Below are positions 48,498 to 58,308 of a stretch of DNA of 64,000 nucleotides, piece after piece. Both the position numbers and the translations under genes were made by a program. The stretch covers positions 1 through 64,000 of the forward strand of contig NZ_BMQC01000011.1 in NCBI RefSeq assembly GCF_014647915.1, in the 5' to 3' direction. Source of the stretch: Pilimelia terevasa. Lineage in GTDB: Bacteria > Actinomycetota > Actinomycetes > Mycobacteriales > Micromonosporaceae. The notes beneath the pieces are model-generated. The model did not search any database, was not told the origin of the DNA, and saw only the letters and a program-made list of their open reading frames with translations. How positions within the stretch are numbered: the first letter of the stretch is position 1; every line of letters begins with the position of its first letter.

Positions 48498-51400
48498 TGC
48501 CCCCTCCTGCCCGGCTGTGGAGGATCCGCCGGATCTACCTCGACCGCATCGGCGCCCCCGCCGCGCGCTTCCGCGACGTGTGGCTGGAGTTCGGCAGCCG
48601 CACTGGGAACCCGCTCGACACGATCCTGTGGATGCGCAATGGCGGTGGCAAATCCACACTGATCGCGTTGATCTGCGCATCGATCCGGCCCGCGCGTAAC
48701 GACTATCTCGCCACCGCAGAGACCGGTCGCCACCTCGAGGACTGCGTGCTGGGCGCCGACACTGCCCATATTGCCATCGAGTGGCAGGACCCCGAGGGAA
48801 CGCGCATGGTTACGGGCGCCGTCTACGAATGGACCGACCGTATCCAGCCCGCAGACCCGAACGCCTCCTGGGAACAGCTGCAACAACGCTGGTACGCGTT
48901 CACCCCTTCGCGCCCCGGGGCCGAGCTCGAGGTCCTGCCCTTCCACGACGACAACCAGCACCCGACGACGCTGAAGGCGTTCGCCGATGCGATCGCGGCC
49001 TTGCCGCCCGAGGCAGACGCTGTGGTGATCGACTACAAGGATCAAGGAAAGTGGACTGGCGCTCTGCAGGACCGTGGCCTGGATCCCGGTCTGTTTAGCG
49101 CCATCCTGAAGATCAACGCCAGTGAAGGCGGCATCGAGAAGCAGTTCAAGTTCTCCACGACCGACGAGTTCGTGCGTTACCTACTCAGCCTGGTCGGCGA
49201 CTCTGCAGCATCCCGCAGACTGTCCACCATGCTGGGCAAACACCGCGCCAGCATCGCCCGCCACCCGCGCCTGCGCACCGAACTCGACTTCACGCAAGAA
49301 GCTGTCGAACACCTCAAACTCCTCAAGGAAGACCACCGTCGTCTGCACGAAGCCGAGGAGGCCCGCGCCACGCAACGCCATCGTGCGCGCACCCTGGCCG
49401 CCTCCTTCTCCGCGGCAGCCGGCCACGCCCGCAATCAGGTTGCCCGCTTCAACACGGAAGCTGACGACCACCGCGAACGCCGCAAGCAGGCCGCCGACAA
49501 CGCCGACGCCTACGAGCGTCTGCACCGCGAGTACCACTGGTGGGCGGCGCATCTGCTCGACGAAGCCACTCGGGCCGCCAGCACAGAGGCTGATAAGACC
49601 GTCGCCGATCGTGACCGGCTACGCCAAGCGTGGCATTTGGTCCCCACCCTGGTCCAGCACGCGGAGCTGTCAGCGGAGCTCAAGGGCCTCCGCGAGCAGC
49701 AGACACGCGACGAAGCCGACGCCGCCCCCGTCCGTGAGCGCTACCAGCAGGCTGCCGCACAGTTGATCGCGGTGCTCGACCGATCTCGACGCGATCTCGA
49801 AACCGCCATCGACGCGAACGAGAAGACCGCCGCCGCTGCCGAGAAGGAACGACGGAAGGCCCAGGACGAGATCGGAGAGGCCGATCGTGAACTTGGTGCT
49901 CTGACTGCCGAGAGCACTCAGCTCACGCGAAGCATCACGGTGTTCGAGACAGCGGTGGCTAGAGCAGTCGCCGACGGGCACCTGCCTGCCGGCGCCCACC
50001 TAGCAGACACGCATACCGCGTGCGCCGACCAGCACGCCCGCCTGGTACGCGAGCTGGACGTGGATATGCCGGACGCGGCGAATGCGCTGGCCGAAAGGCG
50101 CTCGCCGATCGACGCTGAACACCGCGAGCTGGGCACGCAAATCGCCAACCTCAAGGTCGCGCTGCGCAAGCTCAACGACGAACGTCAGCCCCTGCTTGAC
50201 CAGATCAGCAGCCTCAGCAGGCACAACCGGCTTACTCTGCTGGCCCAGTCCGGCATCGTTGACCCGGTCGCCGAAAATGGCGCGCTCCAGCAAGCATTGA
50301 CTGATGCGATCATCGAGATCGACCGCGAGCGTATCGATCTGTCGGTCGAAGACGCCGACGATCGGCGAGCGCTGCGATCACTCGCTGGGCAGTCCGGTCT
50401 TCTCCCGGCTTCCCTCGACCTGACCCGCGCCGCCGACATCCTGCGCGAGCACAGCATTCCCGCGACCACCGGCTGGCACTACCTCGCCGACGCGGTCGCA
50501 CCGGCGTTGTGGCAGCGAGCCATCACCAGTGCGCCATCTCTAGTCGCCGGCCTTTTGGTGTACGACGCTGACGACCTAGGCGTCGCCCAGCAACGCCTGG
50601 ATGCTGCTGCGCTAACCCCCGGCACCACTGTTCAGGTCTCCACCACCCGCGCTCTGCAGGATGCCATCGACACCGACGCGGGCACCGTGGGCGGCTTCGT
50701 CGTTGCGCCAGCCGCAGCACTCTTTGACCGCGACGCTGTTACCGCGGAAGTCGAGCGCCGGGAGACGGCCAGCGCGACTCGCGCCGACCACCTTCGGCAG
50801 CTTGAGCTCGCCCGCGACCACGATAAGCAGCTGATCCACGAACTAGCGCTCCTGGCGACCACCTGCCCTCCGGGCCACCTCGAGCACCTCGCCGCCGAGC
50901 ACGACCGCATCACCGCAGCGGTCGCCGTGGCAGAGAAACGGCATAGCGAGCTCACCGCGCAGCTGGCCGACCTCGATGTCCGCGCTGCGCAGCTGAGCCG
51001 ACAACGTGAGGAGGCCATCAGGAAGGAAAGGATCATGAGTTCGCGCGTTCACATCCTCAGCGGCCTGGCCCAGCAACTGCCCGCTATCACGGAGCTGCGT
51101 ACCAGGCTGGCCCAGGTACCTGCCGCACGCGAAGCCCTCGAGGCTGCTAGGGCGCTCGCGGTGGCATCCGAACAGGAGTTGCGCACGGTCTCCGAGCGTG
51201 CGAATGGCGAGGTCAGCCGTGACCGGCGGGTCGTCGCGGGTTACATTCGCGAGGCCACTGAGTTCGCCGACGACGCAGGCGAGGCGACCGACGAGGCTGA
51301 GGCCGTCACCCTTGCGCAGGCGCGAAGCACGTTCGAGACCGCCCGCAAGGCCCATCAGATTCAAGCATCGCGCAGTGTGATCGCCGCCCAAATCGAGGGC

Positions 51401-52915
51401 GTGACCGGGCAGATGTCACGTCTAGCCGCCACCATGGCCGTAGCAGACCAGGACGTCCGAGGCCTGGCCAATGACCTTGCCGCAACGCCCGCCGCATCCG
51501 ACCCTGCCATGAGCGCTGAACTCACAGCGACCGCCGAGGCTCAATACGCCGAGGCGCTCGGCGAGCGGGCCGTCAAGCGCAGCGACGCGACGGAGGCCGA
51601 CACGGCACTGCAAAAGGCCAGCCGCACTCGCCCAGTCCGGGTCGAACTATTGCTGCCGGTCACCGAACCCGCCGACCTCGACCACGCCAGGCGTCTGCGG
51701 ACAGATGCCGAAGAGAACCAGGAGCGCCACCGCGCACAGCGACAGGCCGCAGCCGAAGCTCTCGGGCGCCTGGAAACGCGTATTGAGCAGCTGACGAACG
51801 ACGCTGACCAGTTCGACGGCCTCGCCGCGAGCCTTATGAGCGACGAGGACCAAGTCATGGACGTCACCGTACCGCCCGCCGCCTATGCGGGAGCCATCAC
51901 CGACGCCATGGCCGAGGCGGACACGGCGCGCCGAGAACTGACAACAGCCGATCGGAGCGTCGGCACCGCCCGCGCGGCCGTCACCGAGCGCGGCCACGTC
52001 GTCAGCCGCTGGTCCGCCGAGGCCCGCTTTGCTGCCGTCTCCGCTGAGGTGAAGGTTCGTTTCAGCGGCGGTGAACACACCAGCGGCTTGGCTGAGGAAG
52101 CGGACCATCTCATCGCGGAGATCACCCTTTATAGAGCGAATCTTCAAGGGCAGATCGATGAGGTGGAGCAGGACAAGGAGATCGTAGTGTCCGCGCTCTG
52201 CGAAGAAGCGCGCACGTGCCTTAAGATGCTGCAGCGCGCACAAACCCAGGCGCAGCTCCCGGCCGGAATCGGCGACCACCTCAAGAATCGCCGTTTCCTC
52301 GACGTCGGCCCCAAGCACGGCGTCGATACCAGCCCGCCGGTCATGCGCAGCCGCATCAGTGCCCTCGTCGATGGCCTCGTACAGAGCGAAGCCAAGACGC
52401 AGCCCGACGGCAAGACCCTGACCTGGCAGGCTGTCTCCGCCGCCGTCGGCGGCCCCGGGCACTTCAGGGCGCGCGTCCTCAAGCCGTCGACCAACCTCGC
52501 CGACGAACGGGAACCCGTCGAACGGATGGGCAAATGGTCCGGCGGCGAGAAGGTCACCATCAGCCTGTTGCTGTTCTGCATGCTCGCCCGCCTACGCGCC
52601 GCCAGCCGCGGCACCGATCATCCCGGTCTGGGTGTCCTGCCCATGGACAACCCCCTCGGTACCGTCAACTACGTCGCGTTCCTGGACCTGCAACGACGGG
52701 TCGCCGCCGCCAACGGCATTCAGCTCATCTTCCTGTCCGGCCTGGCCGACATGCGCGCCATCGGCCGCTTCCCCAACATCATCCGGATGAAGAACACACA
52801 CAACCACGATCGCACCTACGCCCAGGTCAGCGAGCGCAGCATCAACGACGACAACCTCGCCGCCGCCATCACCACCGCGAGGCTTACCTTCCCTCTGCAG
52901 GAGAGCCTGCTGTGA
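48497..52915 (+). CDS. jetC: JetC-like SMC/MukB-type coiled-coil ATPase
   Basis: This 1472-residue protein has the SMC plan. The N-terminal head carries a P-loop NGGGKSTL at residues 48-55. Long coiled coils follow (about 270-600 and 760-1280), with a non-coil hinge-like domain between them (SLVAGLLVYDADDLGVAQQR). The C-terminal head has the ABC signature KWSGGEKVT (Trp1347) and a Walker B segment GVLPMDNPLGTVN. Two deviations stand out: the first glycine of the GxNGxGKS loop is Met, and the residue after the Walker B Asp1384 is Asn1385 instead of the catalytic Glu. In Wadjet systems this subunit extrudes DNA loops and hands small circles to the nuclease JetD. Its start and end overlap both neighbours. 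Confidence 0.8.
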   Translation: MPPPARLWRIRRIYLDRIGAPAARFRDVWLEFGSRTGNPLDTILWMRNGGGKSTLIALICASIRPARNDYLATAETGRHLEDCVLGADTAHIAIEWQDPEGTRMVTGAVYEWTDRIQPADPNASWEQLQQRWYAFTPSRPGAELEVLPFHDDNQHPTTLKAFADAIAALPPEADAVVIDYKDQGKWTGALQDRGLDPGLFSAILKINASEGGIEKQFKFSTTDEFVRYLLSLVGDSAASRRLSTMLGKHRASIARHPRLRTELDFTQEAVEHLKLLKEDHRRLHEAEEARATQRHRARTLAASFSAAAGHARNQVARFNTEADDHRERRKQAADNADAYERLHREYHWWAAHLLDEATRAASTEADKTVADRDRLRQAWHLVPTLVQHAELSAELKGLREQQTRDEADAAPVRERYQQAAAQLIAVLDRSRRDLETAIDANEKTAAAAEKERRKAQDEIGEADRELGALTAESTQLTRSITVFETAVARAVADGHLPAGAHLADTHTACADQHARLVRELDVDMPDAANALAERRSPIDAEHRELGTQIANLKVALRKLNDERQPLLDQISSLSRHNRLTLLAQSGIVDPVAENGALQQALTDAIIEIDRERIDLSVEDADDRRALRSLAGQSGLLPASLDLTRAADILREHSIPATTGWHYLADAVAPALWQRAITSAPSLVAGLLVYDADDLGVAQQRLDAAALTPGTTVQVSTTRALQDAIDTDAGTVGGFVVAPAAALFDRDAVTAEVERRETASATRADHLRQLELARDHDKQLIHELALLATTCPPGHLEHLAAEHDRITAAVAVAEKRHSELTAQLADLDVRAAQLSRQREEAIRKERIMSSRVHILSGLAQQLPAITELRTRLAQVPAAREALEAARALAVASEQELRTVSERANGEVSRDRRVVAGYIREATEFADDAGEATDEAEAVTLAQARSTFETARKAHQIQASRSVIAAQIEGVTGQMSRLAATMAVADQDVRGLANDLAATPAASDPAMSAELTATAEAQYAEALGERAVKRSDATEADTALQKASRTRPVRVELLLPVTEPADLDHARRLRTDAEENQERHRAQRQAAAEALGRLETRIEQLTNDADQFDGLAASLMSDEDQVMDVTVPPAAYAGAITDAMAEADTARRELTTADRSVGTARAAVTERGHVVSRWSAEARFAAVSAEVKVRFSGGEHTSGLAEEADHLIAEITLYRANLQGQIDEVEQDKEIVVSALCEEARTCLKMLQRAQTQAQLPAGIGDHLKNRRFLDVGPKHGVDTSPPVMRSRISALVDGLVQSEAKTQPDGKTLTWQAVSAAVGGPGHFRARVLKPSTNLADEREPVERMGKWSGGEKVTISLLLFCMLARLRAASRGTDHPGLGVLPMDNPLGTVNYVAFLDLQRRVAAANGIQLIFLSGLADMRAIGRFPNIIRMKNTHNHDRTYAQVSERSINDDNLAAAITTARLTFPLQESLL

Positions 52916-54006
52916 TCGGCCTCAGCCCCCTAGCCCGTCACTTGGCCACAGCCGTCACCACCCACCGAACCGCCCGGATACCAGTCGGCGTCCTGCGGAC
53001 CGCGGCCCATGCCGCGGACCTCTCGCTCGCCGGCGACCCGGACGCACGCCGAAGACTCGCTGGCGCGCTCGACGAACTCGCCACCGTCGGCCTCATCCGA
53101 ACGCCAGCAGCAACAACCCGGGCTGCCTGGGACTTCACCCTCCAGCCACCACTACCCAACTGGGTGCAACGCCTCACCGCGCAACGGGCTCCAACAGCCC
53201 TCCCCGTGGCGGTCACGACCACCTGGCACGCACGACTATCCTGGGCCGCGGCGTTCGTCGCCAATGAACGCCCCACCGACAACGAACTCGCCCTGCTCCA
53301 CGCGGCGAACCGTTACCTCGCGGGGCACCGGCCGCCCGAGATTGTCCCGATGCGGGAGCGCTCCTGGGAGTTGCTGCACGAGGAGAAGGCCCTCGACGCC
53401 CTCAGCCGGGGACGACTGTTCGCCGCGAACCGCCTTACCTTGGCGGACCTGCATTGCGAGCGCATCCCCCTGCCCCTGGTCCAATGGCACATCGGCGACG
53501 GCTCCGCCGCACTTCTAGTCGAGAACCACACCACCGCCCACAGTCTGGCCTGCTGGCTGCCTGCCAGCGGCTCGGTCGGCACCGTCATCTGGACCGGAGG
53601 CAGCCAGCTCCCACAAATCCTTGCCTCCATGCCGGCAGACTGGTCACGCCCCCTGTCCTACTACGGGGACCTCGACTTGCGCGGTATCGAGATCGCCGCC
53701 GACGGCAACCATCACGCCCAAGCCCTCGGGCTGGGTCCGCTGACCCCGGCGTCGAACCTGTACCGCCTGCTACTCGACGTAGGCGTACCGGTCAAGCCCA
53801 AGACGCGCGCCAGGATCATCGCCGCCGACCACGCCATTCTCAACTGGTTCCCGCCGGACCTGCGGGCACCCATTGGCGTGATCATCGCGGCAGGCCAGCG
53901 CATCCCTCAGGAAGCCACGGGCCGCCGCCAACTGGCCAACATCGACCCGAGCGAGTTCGACCTCTGCGGCGCCCCGGCGAGTCCTCCATCCCCGCCGGGG
54001 CGTTGA
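52912..54006 (+). CDS. jetD: JetD-like TOPRIM-type nuclease (DUF2220-like)
   Basis: This 364-residue protein starts at a GTG overlapping the jetC stop (GTGA). The first 150 residues look like winged-helix DNA-binding segments (DARRRLAGALDELATVGLIR). The C-terminal domain fits the TOPRIM-like nuclease of Wadjet: a Glu in LLVENHTTAH (Glu204), the segment GTVIWTGGSQLPQIL, then the acidic motif SYYGDLDLRGIEIA with Asp253 and Asp255, and a helical tail. These acids would bind the metal that cleaves DNA. This is the clearest evidence that the operon is Wadjet-like and not a housekeeping MukBEF/MksBEF, which lacks such a gene. Confidence 0.8.
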   Translation: MIGLSPLARHLATAVTTHRTARIPVGVLRTAAHAADLSLAGDPDARRRLAGALDELATVGLIRTPAATTRAAWDFTLQPPLPNWVQRLTAQRAPTALPVAVTTTWHARLSWAAAFVANERPTDNELALLHAANRYLAGHRPPEIVPMRERSWELLHEEKALDALSRGRLFAANRLTLADLHCERIPLPLVQWHIGDGSAALLVENHTTAHSLACWLPASGSVGTVIWTGGSQLPQILASMPADWSRPLSYYGDLDLRGIEIAADGNHHAQALGLGPLTPASNLYRLLLDVGVPVKPKTRARIIAADHAILNWFPPDLRAPIGVIIAAGQRIPQEATGRRQLANIDPSEFDLCGAPASPPSPPGR

Positions 54007-54042
54007 TTACCGGCGGTCATCGGCCACGCAGCACGCCTTCCA

Positions 54043-57030
54043 TCACAGGTGCAGCCCTTCGGCATCTGCGGCGTCGGCGAGGGCGACCAGCTCGGCCTCA
54101 GTCGCCCACCTAAGGCTGCTGCCGACGGGTGATTTGGTGACCCGGATCAGGGAGGTTACATGCTGGGCGACGGCCAACATATGGCTGATAACGACCACTA
54201 GCCGTCCGGCGCTTGCCTGGGTGGACAGGGCATCGAGCGCCTCGGCCAGCGCCGTCTGGTCGAGTGTGCCGAAGCCCTCGTCTAGAAACAGCGCCTCAGC
54301 CCGGCCCCCGCTGCTGCTGGCATGTTCGACGAGTGCCAAGGCTAGAGCCAAGCTGGCTTGGAACGTCTCGCCTCCTGAAAGTGTTTTCACGTCACGCAGG
54401 CGGCAGGTGTGCTCGTCCCACACCTGGAAGTCGGTGCCGAACGCGAACCGCCCTAGGGACATACCGCGCAGGAGTCCGGTGGCGGTTCCCAGCAGCGTTT
54501 GCTGCCGCTCATGCACGGCGTCGGCCACGAACTTTCCGTCACCGAGGAGTTTCACCAGTGCATCGAGCCCGTCCACGTGTGGTTGCGCGATTTTGAGACG
54601 GGCCACGACGTCGTCGTACTCGACGGTGTTCGCGGTCGCCTCCTTGTAGGTGCGGTCGGCGACGGCCTTGCGCCCGATCGCATCGGTGAGTGCCTCGTCG
54701 AGCGGCTTACCGCCGGTCGGCGCCTCAGCGATGATCGCGCCCATCTGCTGCGCGCACCGGCGTCGAACCTCTCCGAACTGGGCGAGGTGATCGTCGGCGC
54801 AGGTCGCTGCGGTCAGCGCACTATCGGTGACCTGGGCAGCCCATTCGCAGTGGACGTTGACATCGGCCGTGACCTCGATGTCGGGTGCTTCCGGCAGTGC
54901 CAGCGCCGCCGCGATCGCAACCTGCACGGTTCGGAGCTTCAGCACGGCCTGGCTGGCGGCCGTGGCAGGCTTGGTGACGTGTTCGGTGCGGCGCACGCCG
55001 AGTTCTCGACGTTGTAGGTCGATTTTCTCGAGTTCACCGTCGAGTGCCTCGATCATCCTCCAATGTTCGGCGAGTTTTTCCTGCTCGCGGCCGGCGGCTC
55101 TTTGCTGCGCGACCACTGCGTCCGGGGTGGGCCCGTCGGGCCGATATGGCTCCGGCACCTCTTTGATGAGCGCGGCGATCCCCTCCTGGACCCTCGTGAG
55201 CTCATTTTTCTCGCGGTCCACCGCGGCGGCGTCCCGGTCGACCTGCCTGCCGAGAGCTTCGGCCTTGGCGGCGGCGCCAATCTTGCTCTTGCGCAGTGTC
55301 ACGGCCGCCTCAGCGAGGGCAGCTTGCTCGTCGGTGGCCCGCTGCAGTGCAGACAGGTGTTCGGCGAGGATCGCGTCATCCTCGGACTCGAGTGGGAAGG
55401 GTCCGAGTTGCGCGGTGAGCGCGTCGATCGCCTTCTGCGCGCGCGCGTCATGCGCCGTAAGGTCTTGTGTTGCCCGGCCTGCGCGGACTTGGGCGTCACT
55501 GTGAGCGGCGACCGCTTCATTGACCGCCTCACGGGCCTTCTTAGCCTTCCGGTGAGCGTCATCTAGGGTACGCTCGGCGGCCTTGAGATCCGGCGCGTTG
55601 GGCGGGGTGAACCCGTCAGGCAAAGGGTGTTGGCACACCGAACATGCGTCGCCGGGCGCCAAGCCGTGGGCGGCGTGGGCGGCGGCATTGGCACGCCGCC
55701 GGTCCTGCAGGGCCGCATCGGCGGCGGCGGCCTCGCGCTCGACGTCGGCGACGTTGTCCTGTGCCTTCCGCAGCTCTGCAGCAGCCCGCGCCGCTGCAAC
55801 GTCGAAACGGTGCTTGGTGTCGGCCAAGTCCTGACGCTGCGCGGCGAGGCGGCGGGCGTCGGCGAGGCCGGTGCGAAGCGTCGCTAGACCGCTCTTGAGG
55901 CCGTTGACGGGGCCAGTGCGGTCGGAGAGGGCGGCTTCCGCCCGTTCCAGGAGCGGCTCGTGCCGCATGTCTTCGGCAACGGCCGCCGCGGCGTCTACTC
56001 GCAGCCTTTCGAGGGCCTGCTCCTCCGTTCGGTGGCGTTCGGTGCGTTGCGCCGCGCTGATGATGCGTTCGTGTAGTTGGGACAGTTGCCCCACCGCGGA
56101 CGTGAGGGCGTTGGCCTGCGAGCCACCGGGCCTGAAGTCACCCAGCCCAGTGAGAAGTTCTTCCCGCCGGGTACGCAACGGCTCGGCGCGCTCGGCGAGC
56201 TCGGTCTCCTGGGCGGTGATCTCCCGGTCCAGGCCGGCTAGCGTACGCAGCTGCTGCGGCGCATCGGTCTGGGCCGCTTTCGACAGAGCCTCGCGCATGC
56301 TGGTGAGAGCGGCGTGCCGCTCGCCTGCTCGCTTCTCCTCCTCGAGGAGGCCGGCGACGGCTCCCTGCGCTGTTCTGAGGCGGGAGAGCTGCTCGGTGAT
56401 CGTTTCCGCCTCCGTGGCGGCAGTTTTGGCGGTCGCGCGAGGGTCCCCGAGTGCCGTCTTGCGGGTACGTAGCTCCACGATGGTAGGCGTGAGTGCGTCG
56501 CGCTGTTGGCGCGCGCGGTCGACGACCGTGTCGAGGATGTCGAGGCCGAGCAGACCTTTGAGTATCTTGGCGCGTTCACCGCCGCTGGCGTGCAGCAGTT
56601 GCTCAAACTTCCCTTGGGGCAGGAGCACCGAGCGGAGGAACGTCTTGTTGTCCATGCCGACGAGGTCAACGATGCGAGGGGTGACGAGCTTGCCGTGGAC
56701 GACCTCGTCTCCGTCGAGCGACTCCAGCTTGTGGACCGTCCCGGTTGGTTTCCTCGAGAGTTGCCGGGTCACCCGCCATGGGCGTCCGCGTGCCTCGAAG
56801 TCCATTGTCACGGCCAGGGCGCCGTCGCCGCCGTCCGCGATCAAAACCTTCGAAGACTGTGTTTCCCAGGTCGCGGTGCCGAAGAGCGCGAAGTTGATCG
56901 CCATCAAGATGGTGGACTTGCCGGCGCCGGTGTCGCCTATGATCCCGACGAGGTCGTGACCGCGGAAATCGATGTGCTGCCGGCGGATGTAGGAGCGGAA
57001 TCCGGAGAAGGTGAGCTGCAGCGGCTTCAT
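54043..57030 (-). CDS. sbcC: SbcC/Rad50-type ATPase
   Basis: This 995-residue protein has a Rad50 layout. The P-loop is GDTGAGKST (residues 32-40), a Q-loop region LLPQGKFEQLLHA follows, then long coiled coils around a zinc hook CSVCQHPLP (Cys463 and Cys466). The second head carries the signature TLSGGETFQASLALALALVE and the Walker B motif EALFLDEGFGTLD. With SbcD it should form an ATP-gated nuclease complex acting on DNA ends and hairpins. Its ATG overlaps the sbcD stop by four bases. At nearly 1000 residues it is longer than many actinomycete SbcC proteins of 800-1000. As the last gene of a six-gene operon it may be a system-specific paralogue; a second host copy would settle this. Confidence 0.93.
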   Translation of the reverse strand: MKPLQLTFSGFRSYIRRQHIDFRGHDLVGIIGDTGAGKSTILMAINFALFGTATWETQSSKVLIADGGDGALAVTMDFEARGRPWRVTRQLSRKPTGTVHKLESLDGDEVVHGKLVTPRIVDLVGMDNKTFLRSVLLPQGKFEQLLHASGGERAKILKGLLGLDILDTVVDRARQQRDALTPTIVELRTRKTALGDPRATAKTAATEAETITEQLSRLRTAQGAVAGLLEEEKRAGERHAALTSMREALSKAAQTDAPQQLRTLAGLDREITAQETELAERAEPLRTRREELLTGLGDFRPGGSQANALTSAVGQLSQLHERIISAAQRTERHRTEEQALERLRVDAAAAVAEDMRHEPLLERAEAALSDRTGPVNGLKSGLATLRTGLADARRLAAQRQDLADTKHRFDVAAARAAAELRKAQDNVADVEREAAAADAALQDRRRANAAAHAAHGLAPGDACSVCQHPLPDGFTPPNAPDLKAAERTLDDAHRKAKKAREAVNEAVAAHSDAQVRAGRATQDLTAHDARAQKAIDALTAQLGPFPLESEDDAILAEHLSALQRATDEQAALAEAAVTLRKSKIGAAAKAEALGRQVDRDAAAVDREKNELTRVQEGIAALIKEVPEPYRPDGPTPDAVVAQQRAAGREQEKLAEHWRMIEALDGELEKIDLQRRELGVRRTEHVTKPATAASQAVLKLRTVQVAIAAALALPEAPDIEVTADVNVHCEWAAQVTDSALTAATCADDHLAQFGEVRRRCAQQMGAIIAEAPTGGKPLDEALTDAIGRKAVADRTYKEATANTVEYDDVVARLKIAQPHVDGLDALVKLLGDGKFVADAVHERQQTLLGTATGLLRGMSLGRFAFGTDFQVWDEHTCRLRDVKTLSGGETFQASLALALALVEHASSSGGRAEALFLDEGFGTLDQTALAEALDALSTQASAGRLVVVISHMLAVAQHVTSLIRVTKSPVGSSLRWATEAELVALADAADAEGLHL

Positions 57031-58250
57031 GCGACACCACCAGCCGGGACGCGGAGCTGTTCCTCGGCCGGGAAGTAGGGGTCGCGCTCGTCCTGCTCCG
57101 CGGCAAGGAACTCGGCCATCATGGCGGTGACCGTGCCGATCGGCGCGGTGCCTGCGCCGTGCTCGTTCACGTACTGCTCGAATGACTCGAGCAGGCTGCG
57201 CTGCACCTGTGTCTGCCCAGGTTCCACGACGTCGTTGCGGGGCTGGGCGCCGTCGACGCGTTGTTGGACGTCCAACACTCGGGCCTTTGCGAGCAGGGTG
57301 TGGACGCGTTGCGCAAGGGCGGGTTCATAAGCCGGCGTGTGCACCGTGACGAGGCACAGTGCGTCACCGATGGCGCCAGCCTGTTGCTGTAGCTCGTCCC
57401 AGGTGCCGTCGAACTTGATCAGTTCTCGGCCTCCGCGCAGCGGGACCTCCTCGCATACGGCCGCTTTGCCGGGCTCGACGGTCACGAGGGTCACGCTCTT
57501 GCGTTGCCCGGCTTCGCCGAAGTCCAGCGGGATCGGCGATCCCGCGTAGCGTCCGACGACCCGGCCGGGCAGCTGTTGCGGCTGATGGATGTGTCCGAAG
57601 GCCGCGTAGTCGACGGCGGGGATGGCGTCGGGGTCTACGGCGAACTCGTCGGTGGTGTGCCGGGCCCGCTCGCTACCCGCGAGTCCGGCGCCGGTGACGT
57701 GCATGTGCGCGGTGAATAGGGTGACCTCGGACCGCGGGTCCAACCGGTCCGCGAGCCCAGCGGCGATCCGGGCCTGGAGGTCTGCGAGCTGTTCACGGTA
57801 GGTGCTCGACCACGGCTGGGCGTCGGGGATGGTGGTCAGGCGCTGGGGATAGATGAACGGTAGAACCCCGACCCTGGCTCGGGTTCCGTCGCGCCCCGGC
57901 ACGATCAGATAGTCGCCGTTCGCGCCGAGCGGGTGACTGACGAAATGCAGCTGGTGCAGCCGGCCGAGCTTGTCGAGGTAGCGGTGCAGCGCGACGTTGT
58001 CGTGGTTGCCCGCGACCACGATCGTCGGGGCGATCGCTGCCAGTTCGGCGAGCCAGCCGACGACGCGTTCGATGTCGTTGTGGCTGACCCTGGAGTGGTC
58101 GATCAGGTCCCCGGAGTGCAGGATGCCGTCAGGTCGGCGTTGCTTGGCGATCTCAATGATCTCCGACATGGCGTCGACGAGGTCGGGCATCCGGGGCTCG
58201 TTGTAGGTCGTCCGGCCGGCATGCCAGTCGGAGGTGTGCAGAAAGAGCAT
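57027..58250 (-). CDS. sbcD: SbcD/Mre11-type nuclease
   Basis: This metallophosphatase-fold nuclease of 407 residues (from ATG 58250) is the partner of SbcC. The five metal-binding blocks are all present: TSDWHAG, SGDLIDHS, VVAGNHDNVAL, FTAHMHV and FGHIHQPQ, so the exonuclease site looks intact. ATG 58250 is preferred over ATG 58268 because AAAGG sits ten bases before it and because family members begin at FLHTSDWH. The C-terminal part, about 120 residues longer than the core, includes a helix-rich capping segment. It overlaps sbcC by four bases and follows the helicase gene after 58 bases, the only real gap in the lower half of the operon. Confidence 0.93.
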   Translation of the reverse strand: MLFLHTSDWHAGRTTYNEPRMPDLVDAMSEIIEIAKQRRPDGILHSGDLIDHSRVSHNDIERVVGWLAELAAIAPTIVVAGNHDNVALHRYLDKLGRLHQLHFVSHPLGANGDYLIVPGRDGTRARVGVLPFIYPQRLTTIPDAQPWSSTYREQLADLQARIAAGLADRLDPRSEVTLFTAHMHVTGAGLAGSERARHTTDEFAVDPDAIPAVDYAAFGHIHQPQQLPGRVVGRYAGSPIPLDFGEAGQRKSVTLVTVEPGKAAVCEEVPLRGGRELIKFDGTWDELQQQAGAIGDALCLVTVHTPAYEPALAQRVHTLLAKARVLDVQQRVDGAQPRNDVVEPGQTQVQRSLLESFEQYVNEHGAGTAPIGTVTAMMAEFLAAEQDERDPYFPAEEQLRVPAGGVA

Positions 58251-58308
58251 GGCGATGGCGCCTTTCATCCGGCTACGTCGCGGCGCAGCCTGAGGAATTC
58301 GAGGGCAG

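Noticed and set aside
46237-52915. The SMC-like operon considered as a housekeeping MukBEF/MksBEF chromosome condensin.
   Set aside because: A fourth gene with a TOPRIM-like acidic motif is translationally coupled, which is the mark of Wadjet-type restriction systems.
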